Positions 1 through 9,131 of a stretch of 20,220 bases of DNA are shown piece after piece. The notes beneath the pieces are model-generated. The model saw only the letters and a program-made list of their open reading frames with translations, was not told where the DNA came from and did no database searches. The DNA comes from Zoopage sp. CT-All (lineage: Eukaryota; Zoopagomycota; Zoopagomycetes; Zoopagales; Zoopagaceae), in contig QZWS01000164.1 in the NCBI GenBank assembly GCA_004114245.1, forward strand, positions 1-20,220. Reading direction: 5' to 3'. Position 1 is the first letter of the stretch, and the number at the start of each line of letters is the position of its first letter. A program made the position numbers and the translations under genes.

Positions 1-2
1 TT

Positions 3-100
3 GGTGATGCATGCATGTGGGTTGTGCGGATTGTTGTAAAAAAGTGGGGTGATGCATGCATGTGGGTTGTGCGGATTGTTGTAAAAAAGTGGGGTGATGC
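3..100. repeat. 45-bp tandem repeat, two copies plus a stub
   Basis: Two identical 45-bp units occupy 6-50 and 51-95. Each runs from GATGCATGCATGTGGG to a GTAAAAAAGTGGGGT end. A five-base third start (GATGC) lies at 96-100, and the array may continue left of the window. No open frame fits it. It lies upstream of PET191 and is probably a simple intergenic minisatellite. Confidence 0.9.
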
Positions 101-276
101 TGCGCAACACTTTTTTGGCACATTTTTGGAGGCGGCAAACAGGTTGTAGGAAGAGTTGTAGGTAATTGCTTTTTTGAAATTTGCGCAAAGCCCCTATTCA
201 AAGGGTAGCTGCCATATCTCAACATATAGTTATATTGGAGCCATCACACCCTTGTCTCGGCACCGCCATCCTTGGC

Positions 277-507
277 ATGCCCACCTCCTGCACCGACATC
301 CGAGCCGAGCTCATCCAGTGCCTCCTCCTCTCCGACTGCATCAAGCTCAACCCCGCAAACACGGTGAAGCACTGCATGGAAACCGACACCGCGGAGAACC
401 CACGCGAGGATATCTCCGAGGCGTGTCGCGCAGTGCGCAAGAGTTATTTCGAGTGCAGGCGCGGGCTGCTCGATATGCGCAGGCGGTTTCGGGGCAGTGG
501 GAATTAG
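277..507 (+). CDS. PET191: Cytochrome c oxidase assembly factor PET191/COA5
   Basis: This intronless 76-residue protein belongs to the PET191 (COA5) family, mitochondrial intermembrane-space proteins needed to assemble cytochrome c oxidase. The product opens MPTSCTDIRAEL and shows the family's twin Cx9C pattern: Cys5 and Cys15 are nine residues apart, with another Cys six residues on, and a second Cx9C pair reads CRAVRKSYFEC. It closes with RRGLLDMRRRFRG, the most conserved PET191 segment. I chose the ATG at 277 because it places the first Cx9C at the usual distance from the start; the open frame upstream has no ATG. The length matches the family core, with a very short tail. The twin Cx9C fold implies oxidative import through the Mia40 route, which is family knowledge. 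Confidence 0.9.
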   Translation: MPTSCTDIRAELIQCLLLSDCIKLNPANTVKHCMETDTAENPREDISEACRAVRKSYFECRRGLLDMRRRFRGSGN

Positions 508-812
508 GGTGCATGTGGGTGCGGCGAATACGAATCGCGATGGGCGCTACCTGCTCGGTCGGAGCGCCGGTTTTCCCGGGCACGGCGTTGCACTGCATAT
601 GGATCAGGGGCCGAGTGGCCGTCGCTGCTGTTGTACTGCTGCTGCAGGTAGTATTGACCATCCAATGCTGCATGTGTTGGTGTCGAATCTGAACAAATCC
701 TTATATGCAGCAGCCTGGGAGACGGCCTGGGAGACGGCCTGCTGCGCAAACCCTCGCTGTCATCCCGGCCACCGCGACTTGCATCCTCCCATCCCACCCA
801 TCCCACTTAACG
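508..812. other. Intergenic region between PET191 and SEC8
   Basis: About 300 bp separate the PET191 stop from the SEC8 ATG. The stretch holds a perfect 12-bp direct repeat (CCTGGGAGACGG at 714-725 and 726-737) and a C-rich stretch (CATCCTCCCATCCCACCCATCC) just before the SEC8 ATG. Short open frames here have no recognisable content. It presumably carries the PET191 3' end and the SEC8 promoter. Confidence 0.5.
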
Positions 813-2981
813 ATGCACCGCTCAGCGACAACGGCGAACCGATCGGGCACAAATCTGACCCTCCATGCGAACGGCTCTAGTTCGGGCGGTGTCTCGCGAT
901 CCAACACTGCCTTCTCCGGTGGCCAGCAACAACAACAGCAGCAACAGCAGCGTCCGCAGTATCAGAACGATGATCGAGGACGTGGTGGAACTACGCAGAG
1001 CAACACATCCAATGGGGCCGAGCCCGGAGTGTACGGCGAAGAGGTCGTCCAGCGGGAAGTGGATAGAGTGTTTCCCGAGATACAAGACCAAGATGTATCC
1101 ACCCGCTATTCTATCCAGCTCCTCCAGTATCTAACAATTCCTGCTGCATAGTTTTGCTCGGTGGAACTGGCGCTGCAGCTGCTAGATAAGAGCTCGCTGG
1201 GACGAAGCCAGACCGAATTCAACCGCGTCGCAGATCGCCTGGAACAGGTCGTGGACACCATCGTATCAGCGCACCATCGTGATCTCAACACGAACATTGA
1301 CGCCTACTCCGCCACCCTCGAAGGCCTTGCGTCCGCCCAGGCAAAGATTCGGGAAATCAAGCAGCAGCTCCTGGATTCGCGCGATCTGCTGCGTCTCAAG
1401 CGCGCCGATCTCGTGCAGACCTTCATTCGGCTGCGCCAGTACCAGGAAATGGTTGGCATTCTGGACGCAGTCGAGGAGCTGCGCAAGGTGCCAGAGACGG
1501 TGGAGCGGTACAAGAAGTGCAAGGCGTATCCCGAGGCCGTGACGTGTCTGTACAAGGCGTGTATGCAGGTCGAGGCAAAGGAGTTTGCCGATCTCGGTGC
1601 ATTGGCAGAGTTGCGGCGGTACTTTGCCAATGCTTACACCACTATCCACGAAAGCATCATCAACGATATGCAGACACATCTGTTCAAGAGCGCACTGGCA
1701 CAAACCGGGGCCGAAGATGAGGAGGAGGACGCAAGCGGGACCGGCGGAGGGGGATCATCTACGACGGGGGGCGAGATGCGATTCTTCCGCTGGCAGCCCG
1801 AGCACGCAACACGCGGTGATGGCGACGACACGGATGACGTGCTCGGCAACGGCTTCGATCCCGAGTCGGACTCGGCCGGATTTGTTGACCTATTGCTTGG
1901 ATCGCTTTCTCGGCTCGGAAAAATGGAGGAGGCGCTGGAAATGATTCAGCAGCGCACGCCCGCTGAGCTGCGACGCGTCGTGGATCGTGCCTTCGAGATT
2001 GCTGAGCGTAAGAACCACGAGCCCGTGCTGTTCCTCCGAGCGCTTTGCTCGCGCTTTGGCCGTGTACTGGAATCGTACCGACTGGTGTATGAAAAAGTCG
2101 CCATGGTGCTTGAATTGGAGGAACCCGCGGTCGCCCGAAGGATCGAGGAAATCAACGTGCAAACGTTCAAAGAAGCGTGGATCAGCATGCAGGGAGAGAT
2201 CAAAAATGTGTTTTATGACTACCTGACCGAGGACCAGCGCTCGCCTGCTGCATTCAGCAATCCCGTTGCGAGCCTGCCGGATGTGATGAAGAGCTCGAAA
2301 AAGGCGAGGGATCGACGCAAGAAATTGTTCAGACTGGCGGAGCCCGCATATGCCAGCAAAAGCACTATGGGTGGTAGCACCAGCGCTGGCAGTGGCGTTG
2401 GATCGGGAGATAAGGGCAAGGAAGATGGGACCGCGACCATGTACGCGTCGGTATACTCGCGATTAGAGCGAGCACTGCCACCTCTGGTTGTAAAGCAGGT
2501 GCGCGAGGCCACGCAGGATCCGACCTCCGAGACGGCGGCAAGGATTACAATGTTGACGGCAGGAACAGATCCATATGCGAGTGGAAGCGGCAGCGGCGTG
2601 GCAGGCGGCGCATTTCGGCGAGGAGGGACTGGCAGCACGGATAATGCCGGATCTATGGGTCGGCTCCTGGCCAAGCCTGGTCCGATTACGGTCGCCCCGC
2701 TTTTCCGGGTCACGCTAGAGTTCACCGCCCGTGCCCGTCGATCCTCGAGACTCGTAGAAGGCCGAGAGCTGGTGGCGTTCCTAGAAGATTACTGGCAAAT
2801 GTTCTTTTTGCCCATTGCCCCGCAAGCACTAGCGCGGGAAATGGGGGGAAGCACGGGGCTGAGGGACTTGGTGAAGGAATTGGCTGTTGGAATTGATGAA
2901 GAGGAGGCAGCGGCGGCAGCGGCAGCAGGTTTGGGTGTCGATGAGGATGACAAGAACGATAGTGATGACGACGATGATTGA
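813..2981 (+). CDS. SEC8: Exocyst complex subunit SEC8/EXOC4, short C-terminus
   Basis: Sec8 is a subunit of the exocyst, which tethers secretory vesicles to the plasma membrane. The model has exons 813-1094 and 1152-2981 with a 57-nt intron (GTATCC, branch CTAAC at 1131, end CATAG), giving 703 residues. Splicing joins IQDQD to FCSVELALQLLDKSSLGR, which makes the conserved Sec8 start continuous. The conserved N-terminal Sec8 region (FNRVADRLEQVV, IDAYSATLEGL, then the coiled-coil KIREIKQQLLDSRDLL and VEELRKVPETVERY) runs from about residue 98 to 265. Ahead of it is a low-complexity leader with nine consecutive Gln (residues 38-46). Gly/Ser- and Asp-rich linkers interrupt the middle. Family members usually reach about 950-1200 residues. 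This one stops after an Ala-rich and Asp-rich tail, so the C-terminal helical bundles appear absent. No continuation is visible downstream. Confidence 0.85.
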
Positions 2982-3299
2982 GGAAATATAGCGGATTATG
3001 TATAGGTCCAAGAGCTGGCTTGCTGAGAGATATAGTATTGGGAGTGGGAGCAAATAGGACTTGATGGTCAACTTTTACACTCAGTGCCTATGATTGCCTG
3101 GTCACAGTGTCAGGTGTTGATAGCGAGGTGCCATGCTTGGCTTGATGCTATTCTCACTTAATAAGCCCCTCCTGTACCAGGCCCACTCGGCACTTGAGCC
3201 AAACTGGGACTGCCCTAGTCAAGCTTTTATCCACCAACCAGCTACCCCAAACAGCACATCCACCGCACCCTGCACCACTACAACAGAAAGCACCAGAAA
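2982..3299. other. Intergenic, SEC8 3' end to secreted-protein gene
   Basis: About 320 bp without a convincing gene. I searched it for further SEC8 coding sequence and found none. The last 60 bases before the next ATG are rich in CACC and CAGC steps and end in AAAATG, a reasonable start context. It presumably contains the SEC8 3' UTR and the promoter of the next gene. Confidence 0.5.
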
Positions 3300-3959
3300 A
3301 TGTTCTCCCGCTGCTCACCCATCATGCTTGTTGCCACTGCTGCTGCCTGCATTGCTGCCCTGGCCAATGCTAGTAGCTTTCACCGCCCTGAACCTTATGC
3401 AGTCAGTGCTATGCCACCAGAGGATAGTGCATACCGCATTGCAATGAAAGCCGAATTGGATGAGCTGAGGAGCAAGCCAAAGAAGGACCTTTCTGGGGAC
3501 AAGGTTGTGCAACCACGGAACCAAGCAGCAGCAGCATTTCCTGCCCTCGAGCCAAATGACTACAACACTAGTCAGTTGGAGAAATCTCATCGTGAAGGGA
3601 CAAAAATCAGCAACAGAAATGAAGAGTATAATCGTCGAAGGATGGAAGGATATCCCAGAGAGGAGGGTCATGGTGCAGCAGAACTCAAACGTTTTTATCA
3701 AAAGCGGTGTGGTGGCATATCAAAGAAGAAGCTCAATCGCAAATCAATGAAACCCAATCGTTTTAAGCCAGAATATAAATCTGAAGAATTAGACTTCCAA
3801 ATAGCAAAAGCTAGGCGCCTTGAGAAAGAACTCGTTCATATGGAGAATATGTACGCCAAGGCAACAGAGGAGGAAAAGGCTTATCTTGAGCCAATCCACA
3901 AGCATAAATCAAAGGTGCTCTTTGAAACGCAAAAGATTTGTTGGAATGCAGGATTTTGA
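3300..3959 (+). CDS. Orphan secreted basic protein
   Basis: I do not recognise this 219-residue protein. It starts with a clear signal peptide: a short polar start, then the hydrophobic core IMLVATAAACIAALANA, with a likely cleavage after Ala24 (ANA/SS). The mature part is rich in Lys, Arg and Glu. A basic segment around FYQKRCGGISKKKLNRKSMK is followed by a C-terminal stretch with helical, coiled-coil-like spacing (KARRLEKELVHMENMYAKA). The mature chain has only two cysteines, so it is not a disulphide-rich effector. The base composition is more AT-rich than neighbouring housekeeping genes. It is intronless and sits between SEC8 and the convergent XPD gene. A secreted lineage-specific protein, possibly acting on a host, is inference only. 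Confidence 0.7.
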   Translation: MFSRCSPIMLVATAAACIAALANASSFHRPEPYAVSAMPPEDSAYRIAMKAELDELRSKPKKDLSGDKVVQPRNQAAAAFPALEPNDYNTSQLEKSHREGTKISNRNEEYNRRRMEGYPREEGHGAAELKRFYQKRCGGISKKKLNRKSMKPNRFKPEYKSEELDFQIAKARRLEKELVHMENMYAKATEEEKAYLEPIHKHKSKVLFETQKICWNAGF

Positions 3960-4297
3960 GCAAGAGAGCGATATGGTTTTTGTTGAGATATGATAGCTAT
4001 CTTTGAATAGTGCCGTTCAGTAGTATAAGAGACTGCTATGACCACTTGGCCTTGCTAAAGAAAGCTTTCTTCTACTACATCTTCCTACCTTACATCCTAA
4101 TGATCTTACCCAATTATCCTATATTCCAACACCTTGAGGTATGATGCGAGCGTTTTTCTGCAGCATTAGAAGCATTTGACATGTGCTAGTGGTCATGTTT
4201 CCTGTCATAGAGCTGCCTCAATTAGCCTCTCACAATGCAGACAATCTTCAAACTTAATCTACATTCACTAGAGCCTGGTGGGTGGCACATCGATATC
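3960..4297. other. Convergent intergenic region
   Basis: About 340 bp between the stop of the secreted-protein gene (+) and the stop of XPD (-). It is AT-rich and non-coding as far as I can see. It should contain both 3' UTRs. I see no terminator-like hairpin or repeat. Confidence 0.5.
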
Positions 4298-6920
4298 TCA
4301 AGCCATGGCGCCCACAACCTTGTCGCCGCCTGCTTCCGTTTCTTGACCCTCGCCGGCCACCTGCCATTTGCTGCTCCCGCCGCCCTTGGTCCTGACATCG
4401 TCCATGCTCCACAAACTCACACCGAGTCCCTCACTAATACCCACGGGTTGTGCCATCTGTCGTAGCCACTTTCGGGCAATCGCCACTGCCATATCGGTGC
4501 TCAGATTCGCCGTGACATCGGCAATATGGTCTTGCATCCACCGCGGCAACTTGCCACGCTTATCGGCACGCTGGAACCGTGCATCGGCCAGCACCATCAA
4601 CCCATAGTCGGTCTTACCGCGCAAAACACGCCCTAAGCACTGAGCTGCGTGCCGCATGGCGTCGAACGCGAGGAAATCGTTTTCGCGAACCTGGTACTGC
4701 GTACGGAGGTACTCCAAGCGAGCCTTAAGAAGGCGGGACTCGGTGTATTGGTACGGAATACCAAACATGATTACAGCGCGGCCGTATTGATGATCAAAAT
4801 CGATCCCCTCCGAGACTTTTCCTCGTGCGACGCTGAGCAAGACAGCCCCACGACCGTTATCGCAGGCTGCGCGGTAGTGTTCCAATGCCACAGCCGTCTC
4901 GGTAACATCCGGCGTCTCCACGAAAATCAGCTTATTCTGCCACACATCCTTGAGTATGCCGAGATCGTTCCACAGCGACACGATGGACTCCATGTAGGTA
5001 TAACTGGGAAAGAAGGCCACCACACCGTCAGGCACGATTCTGCAAATCTCGACCAGAATATTGCCGTAATTTCGTACCACGGCGGGGTCATTTCGTACCT
5101 CGTATTTACTGCTTATTGGCACCTGGTCACTGCCCCGCGTGACGATAAGTGGGAGGAAGCAGCTGCGAGAGAGCGTCATGCTGTAGGACTGTATGATCCG
5201 TGGGGTGAATTGCAGTATCCGCGGGTACATGTTGAGCGGCGAAAGCGTGCCAGAAGTAATAATGACGGAAGAGAAGCGATCGAATACGGGCTTGATCGCG
5301 AGCGAGGCATCAAGACATACGAGGTGAAATACGGGATTGGCAATCGTAGACGTCTCAGTCTCGTATGGCTCCAGTATGAGTCTGAAGCCACGGTCGTATG
5401 TCGATGCGAGCGTGCCAAAGTACGCAACTGTCTGTAGAGCTGTGTACTCGTCAAGGTCAGTGAGCTCGAGTGTGCGAATGAGCGAGACAAGGCGTTCGGA
5501 ACAGAATTGCAAGGGCTTGCGGTCGATGAGTGCGAGCTCCTTGAGATGACGCAGAAACGAGGTTGGCGTTTCTGACACAACGTTGAGCACGCGCATCCGG
5601 ACTTTGAGGTATTCAGAAAAGCGCTTCATGAAATTGACGAAGGAGTCTGCCTTGCGAATGTTGCCTGGTACAGCGCTCTCGAGCACATCCTGTGGCAAGG
5701 CAGGGTTGGCGAGGAAGACATCCTCGTCGCGGGCGCGAAGTCGTTCTCGGAGGCCATTGACGAGCTCCTGGTATTCGTGCTCGAGCTTTTCGTTGTTTTG
5801 GGCCTTGAGATTGTCAACACGGTCTTTCAAGAGATCAAGGCCACGAAGAGCATTGTCGATCGTTGTGCGGGTAAGGTCGACGCTTAGGCTTTCAATGCAG
5901 ACGTTGTCTAGGCGGAAAAGGGCGAGTTAGCGGGCAAGTTGGCGGCTAAACGGGGGTAGGTGGGGCGAGCCAGGATTACCAATGTTATGCGCCTCATCAA
6001 ATACGACAATCGTTTCCTTGCCAATATCCCTGCTCACCAATTCGGCCACCTTTGGATCCAACAAGTAGGGAAAACTATAAATGACCACTTGGGCTCTTGC
6101 CATGGCCCTTCGAGCGACAAAGTATGGACATACGCCTCGGTTCCGACCATACGCCTTGAGATCCTCGGTGGTGTAGACGCCATCTGGGATATCCTGACCC
6201 ATTGGAATGTCCTCCAGATCTTCGTAGAATGTGCATAGGGGTACACCGGTCGCGAGTCGTTCCGCGGCAGTTGTCTCCGTGGCCGCGGACGGTTGCTTCT
6301 TACCTTGCTGAGGGGCAGCACTACCACGAAATGTCTTGTGCTTAACGACCTCAGACTTTGCCGCATTCCGGACCCAAGTGGACGTGAGATTCCTGCACTT
6401 GGCATCGACGACCTTACCGCGTCGACTCAAAGCCGCAGCAGCGACATCATTGCAGCCACCCGCAGCGCCTCCACCCACCACGGCCGGATTGATGCAGAGG
6501 TTCTTCCGACTCGTCACTCCGACCGCCAGAAACCCTGCATCGATGCCATTGTTTGTGGCAGCATATACTGACCGCCGGTACGCCATCAGTCGGCTCAACT
6601 CCACCAACGCCTTGTTGATCTCCGGAACCGTGCGTGAGCAATACACCAACTTGCGCACCGCACCGCTCCCGCCGCTTTTACTTGCATGGTAGTGCTGGTA
6701 TGCGACGATGAGGGAGAGCAACGCGATGGTTTTGCCGGTTCCAGAGGGCATTTCGAGAAGGGCATGGCCGCCAGCATCCAGCGCCCGCTTCAGATCCGCC
6801 ATATAGGCATACTGCAAATATGCGTTAGTTACTATGTGCTTGTTTGAGAGTAAATACCTGTTCTGGATAAATGTAGTCGTAGGGAAACACGACTTCAAGT
6901 TCGTCAAACTTGATCAACAT
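4298..6920 (-). CDS. RAD3: TFIIH DNA helicase XPD/RAD3/ERCC2
   Basis: XPD is the 5'-3' iron-sulphur DNA helicase of TFIIH, acting in nucleotide excision repair and transcription initiation in the nucleus. On the minus strand the exons are 6920-6858, 6811-5980 and 5907-4298, with introns of 46 nt (GTATTT...TTGCAG, branch CTAAC) and 72 nt (GTAATC...CCTAG), giving 834 residues. Exon 1 encodes MLIKFDELEVVFPYDYIYPEQ, the invariant N-terminus. Walker A is MPSGTGKT with Lys48, the same number as in yeast Rad3. The DEAH box is at about 293-296, completed across intron 2 (NI/DN). The four Fe-S cysteines are visible in NLCINP, DAKCRN, PLCTFY and GVCPYF. Motif VI is QCLGRVLRG. The Fe-S region carries roughly 58 extra residues relative to yeast, rich in Gly, Ala and Lys. 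Confidence 0.97.
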
Positions 6921-7125
6921 ATGGTTGTTGGGAGAGCCGCTTCCTCAGTCGCGTCGCAACCACAGCCACATGCAGACAAACGCGCGGCTCGCTCAGACAC
7001 TCCCAGCGCCGCTGATGCCACAATAGGACCGCGAAGTGGATGCAGCAAAGCGCCAATCTCAACAGGACTCGGCGCAGATCGCAGACTGGTTTGAATGGGC
7101 GCTACTCACCTGTTCGGAGCCAACT
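6921..7125. promoter_or_regulatory. Divergent promoter region between XPD and the 7126 gene
   Basis: About 200 bp separate the XPD start (-) from the proposed ATG at 7126 (+), so both genes probably share this as a bidirectional promoter. No clear TATA or CCAAT element was found. Small ATGs at 6971, 7016 and 7038 precede the proposed start, so a 5' leader or an extra first exon for the downstream gene is possible. Confidence 0.35.
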
Positions 7126-8201
7126 ATGTCTGGTGACAAGGGTGCAGCGGTGCCCAGTGCTACGGCAGCTACTCCTCAGCAGAAGAAATCCGACGATGCA
7201 TATGAGGCAAGCGATATTGATATACAGGCCACTAGTAGACGCTTGTGTTTATGTTGCACTAGCTGCCAACACCTGCCAGCACACCTGTGACAATTTCTGC
7301 CCCCCATAGACTATTTCCCGTGCATACCGTGCATACCGTGCATATACCCCATAAACCGGATGCTGTCAATGAATTCGAGGTGGATCGCGACTGCAATGAG
7401 TCACATGAGGATGCCACTGACAGGGCCACAGATATGGATGCTCCTCTGCGCGATGAGGAACTGATCGGCTGCACTGACAGTCGTGCAACCATGTGCTATG
7501 CCCACGTCTTTTCGTAGGCCAACACGTGTACTCCTCGTGTCTATTCATACCGTCTGTTATTATAGAAGGCGATATGCGAGATTGTATTCATTTATGACTC
7601 CACGTCAATGCTCCAATGCTGCACGAGAGCGATTTAGGCTCGAGACGAATGATGTCATTCGTTTCTTCGTTGGCATTGCCGAGCGGAACAAAGCCAAGGC
7701 AGGCACAGCAGAGACAGTGCACAGCGCTTAATGCTATTGCCTGTAGCGGCCAATGACGAAGAAGCGCAAGCGCACCAACTCAGCCACCGAGGACAAGGAA
7801 AACCACGATTTAACCAATGCATCCAATAATGGCAACAGAAACGTCACGTCCGACAAAGATGTAAAGCCCGAGGACAGTCCAACAAGGGGGCCACTATGTG
7901 ACACGTCATTGACTGGTGAGCAACCTCGCGTGGTACAATTCGTCCCTCTCGTACGTTCCAATCCCCCTTCTTCGTCTCTCCTCAGACGTGTGCCTTACAT
8001 TCAGGTTTGGAATCCAAGCGAGTTGCAGGTGCTTCACAAATGTAATGGCCCTTCATATCGCCCCCGATGCAGTTAATCGTGCTACTAGTGGCCAAGGCGC
8101 ACAAATGGTTTTCACCGAGCGACGATAAGTTCATCAACCTCCGCAACCAGTTCCAGGTGGATTTCAAGATGTACGTGCTGCAGCGGTTTGAGCAGTTTTG
8201 A
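7126..8201 (+). CDS. Unrecognised multi-intron protein (provisional model)
   Basis: I do not recognise this product. A model that keeps frame throughout is 7126-7244, 7310-7492, 7566-7716, 7747-7950, 8005-8028 and 8073-8201, giving 269 residues. Visible segments are an acidic N-terminal half (FEVDRDCNESHEDATD), a VHT repeat from three 9-bp units at 7319-7345, a compact stretch NAARERFRLETNDVIRFF, and a basic KKRKR that could be a nuclear signal. The C-terminus looks folded, with WNPSELQ spliced to LIVLLVAKAHKWFSPSDDKF, then NLRNQFQVDFKMYVLQRF. The last junction (8029-8072, GTGCTT...ATGCAG) is the best supported. The 30-nt intron at 7717-7746 is doubtful; a separate gene starting at ATG 7753 is the alternative. 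A nuclear role is only a guess from the basic motif. Confidence 0.4.
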
Positions 8202-8220
8202 CTGGCAGCAGTCGCAAAGC

Positions 8221-8243
8221 CACGTGAGCAAATCACCAATAAA
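8221..8243 (+). promoter_or_regulatory. E-box and CCAAT-like elements upstream of 8356 gene
   Basis: A CACGTG palindrome (8221-8226) and a CCAAT (8236-8240) lie about 115-135 bp before the ATG at 8356. The overlapping AATAAA (8239-8244) could equally serve as polyadenylation signal for the gene ending at 8201. These are motif matches only. Confidence 0.3.
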
Positions 8244-8355
8244 AGTGTCGCTGGACCTTGCGACATTCCACATCCAAGCGCACGCATAACAACCATAACG
8301 ACGCGCTTTATCATCAACAAACTGCACACGCATCAACGAGACACGCCTGCATAGG

Positions 8356-8829
8356 ATGCGACTACCCTTCTCTCCTGCGACCACCACGGTCCTCCTTCTC
8401 ACGACGATGTTGCTCGCCATCCCCTCGATGCAGCGGACGCCTCGCCCTGCTTTCGCATCCGCCACGTACATTAACGTCAATCTCGCCAAAGTTGGACTCG
8501 CGGTTATCGGAGCCGCTGCGGTCACAGCCGTTGCCGGGACCGCCGTGCACGTTGCCCACAAGAAAAAGGTGGAATCGCAGGGGGTGGTGCCCGAAGACTA
8601 CGACGCGCGACCCGAAGGCGTCGATGGAGACTCTGCCGAGCAGCTTGACGGGAATGGGGAGGACGGAAAGAAGGTAGGATTCATGGCCACGGTTAAGAAG
8701 AGCGTCAATGGTGTTGTGGGCATGGGCCGCGTCAAGTGGGCGGCGATGAAGGAGACGCGTGCAGAGAAGAAGAGGCTCAAAAAGGCAGCCAAAGAGGAGA
8801 GAGAGGCTATCGAGCGAGAGCAGGGGTGA
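8356..8829 (+). CDS. Small secretory-pathway protein, probably single-pass membrane
   Basis: This 157-residue protein is not recognised. It opens with a cleavable signal (hydrophobic TTTVLLLTTMLLAIP, likely cut near AFA/SA at residue 33). A second hydrophobic helix follows at about residues 45-67 (VGLAVIGAAAVTAVAGTAVHV), then a His-Lys-Lys-Lys stop-transfer cluster. This predicts a short lumenal segment, one membrane span and a cytosolic tail. The tail is acidic first (EDYDARPEGVDGDSAEQ), then strongly basic and helical at the end (RAEKKRLKKAAKEEREAIER). The gene is intronless. Its start lies about 150 bp after the stop of the preceding gene. The strong charge segregation suggests a real protein rather than a chance frame. 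Confidence 0.65.
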   Translation: MRLPFSPATTTVLLLTTMLLAIPSMQRTPRPAFASATYINVNLAKVGLAVIGAAAVTAVAGTAVHVAHKKKVESQGVVPEDYDARPEGVDGDSAEQLDGNGEDGKKVGFMATVKKSVNGVVGMGRVKWAAMKETRAEKKRLKKAAKEEREAIEREQG

Positions 8830-9131
8830 CGAAGACGGTGAGCGATGTGCAGCCATTAATGATGGATAATGACAAAGACGGATGCTGGGCTGGATTGGGG
8901 GCAGCCCTGTTGCAACACCCTCGCGCGACATCGGGACTCGGACGGCCAAGCAATGATAACCACAGCAATGATAACCACAGCAATGATAACTACAGCAATG
9001 ATAACTACCAACAACGCCAACGCGTCAATTACACTGCGGCACCCACCGCACGCCATGCGATTCGGTGACATGCGGCCCCGCAACTGCTTTTCACCACCAA
9101 CGACCACCGACAACTGCCGCACCCCCCCGCC
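8830..9131. other. Intergenic region and VMA3 promoter
   Basis: About 300 bp between the small membrane-protein gene and VMA3. The only clear structure is the four-copy 15-bp repeat. The 60 bases before the VMA3 ATG are rich in CACC and ACAAC, with a run of seven C just before the start. Confidence 0.5.
8949..9008. repeat. 15-bp tandem repeat, four copies
   Basis: Four head-to-tail units of AGCAATGATAACCAC, the last two with T in place of one C (AACTAC), fill 8949-9008. They lie 124 bp upstream of the VMA3 ATG. They are probably a minisatellite, though the position inside the VMA3 promoter makes an effect on expression possible. Confidence 0.9.

Noticed and set aside
174-692. 172-codon open frame overlapping PET191
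   Set aside because: It starts at a non-ATG codon and overlaps PET191, whose twin Cx9C motif is clear in another frame.
4649-5437. Long 262-codon open frame on the plus strand
   Set aside because: It is antisense to XPD exon 3, whose helicase motifs are unmistakable. The plus-strand translation has no recognisable domain.
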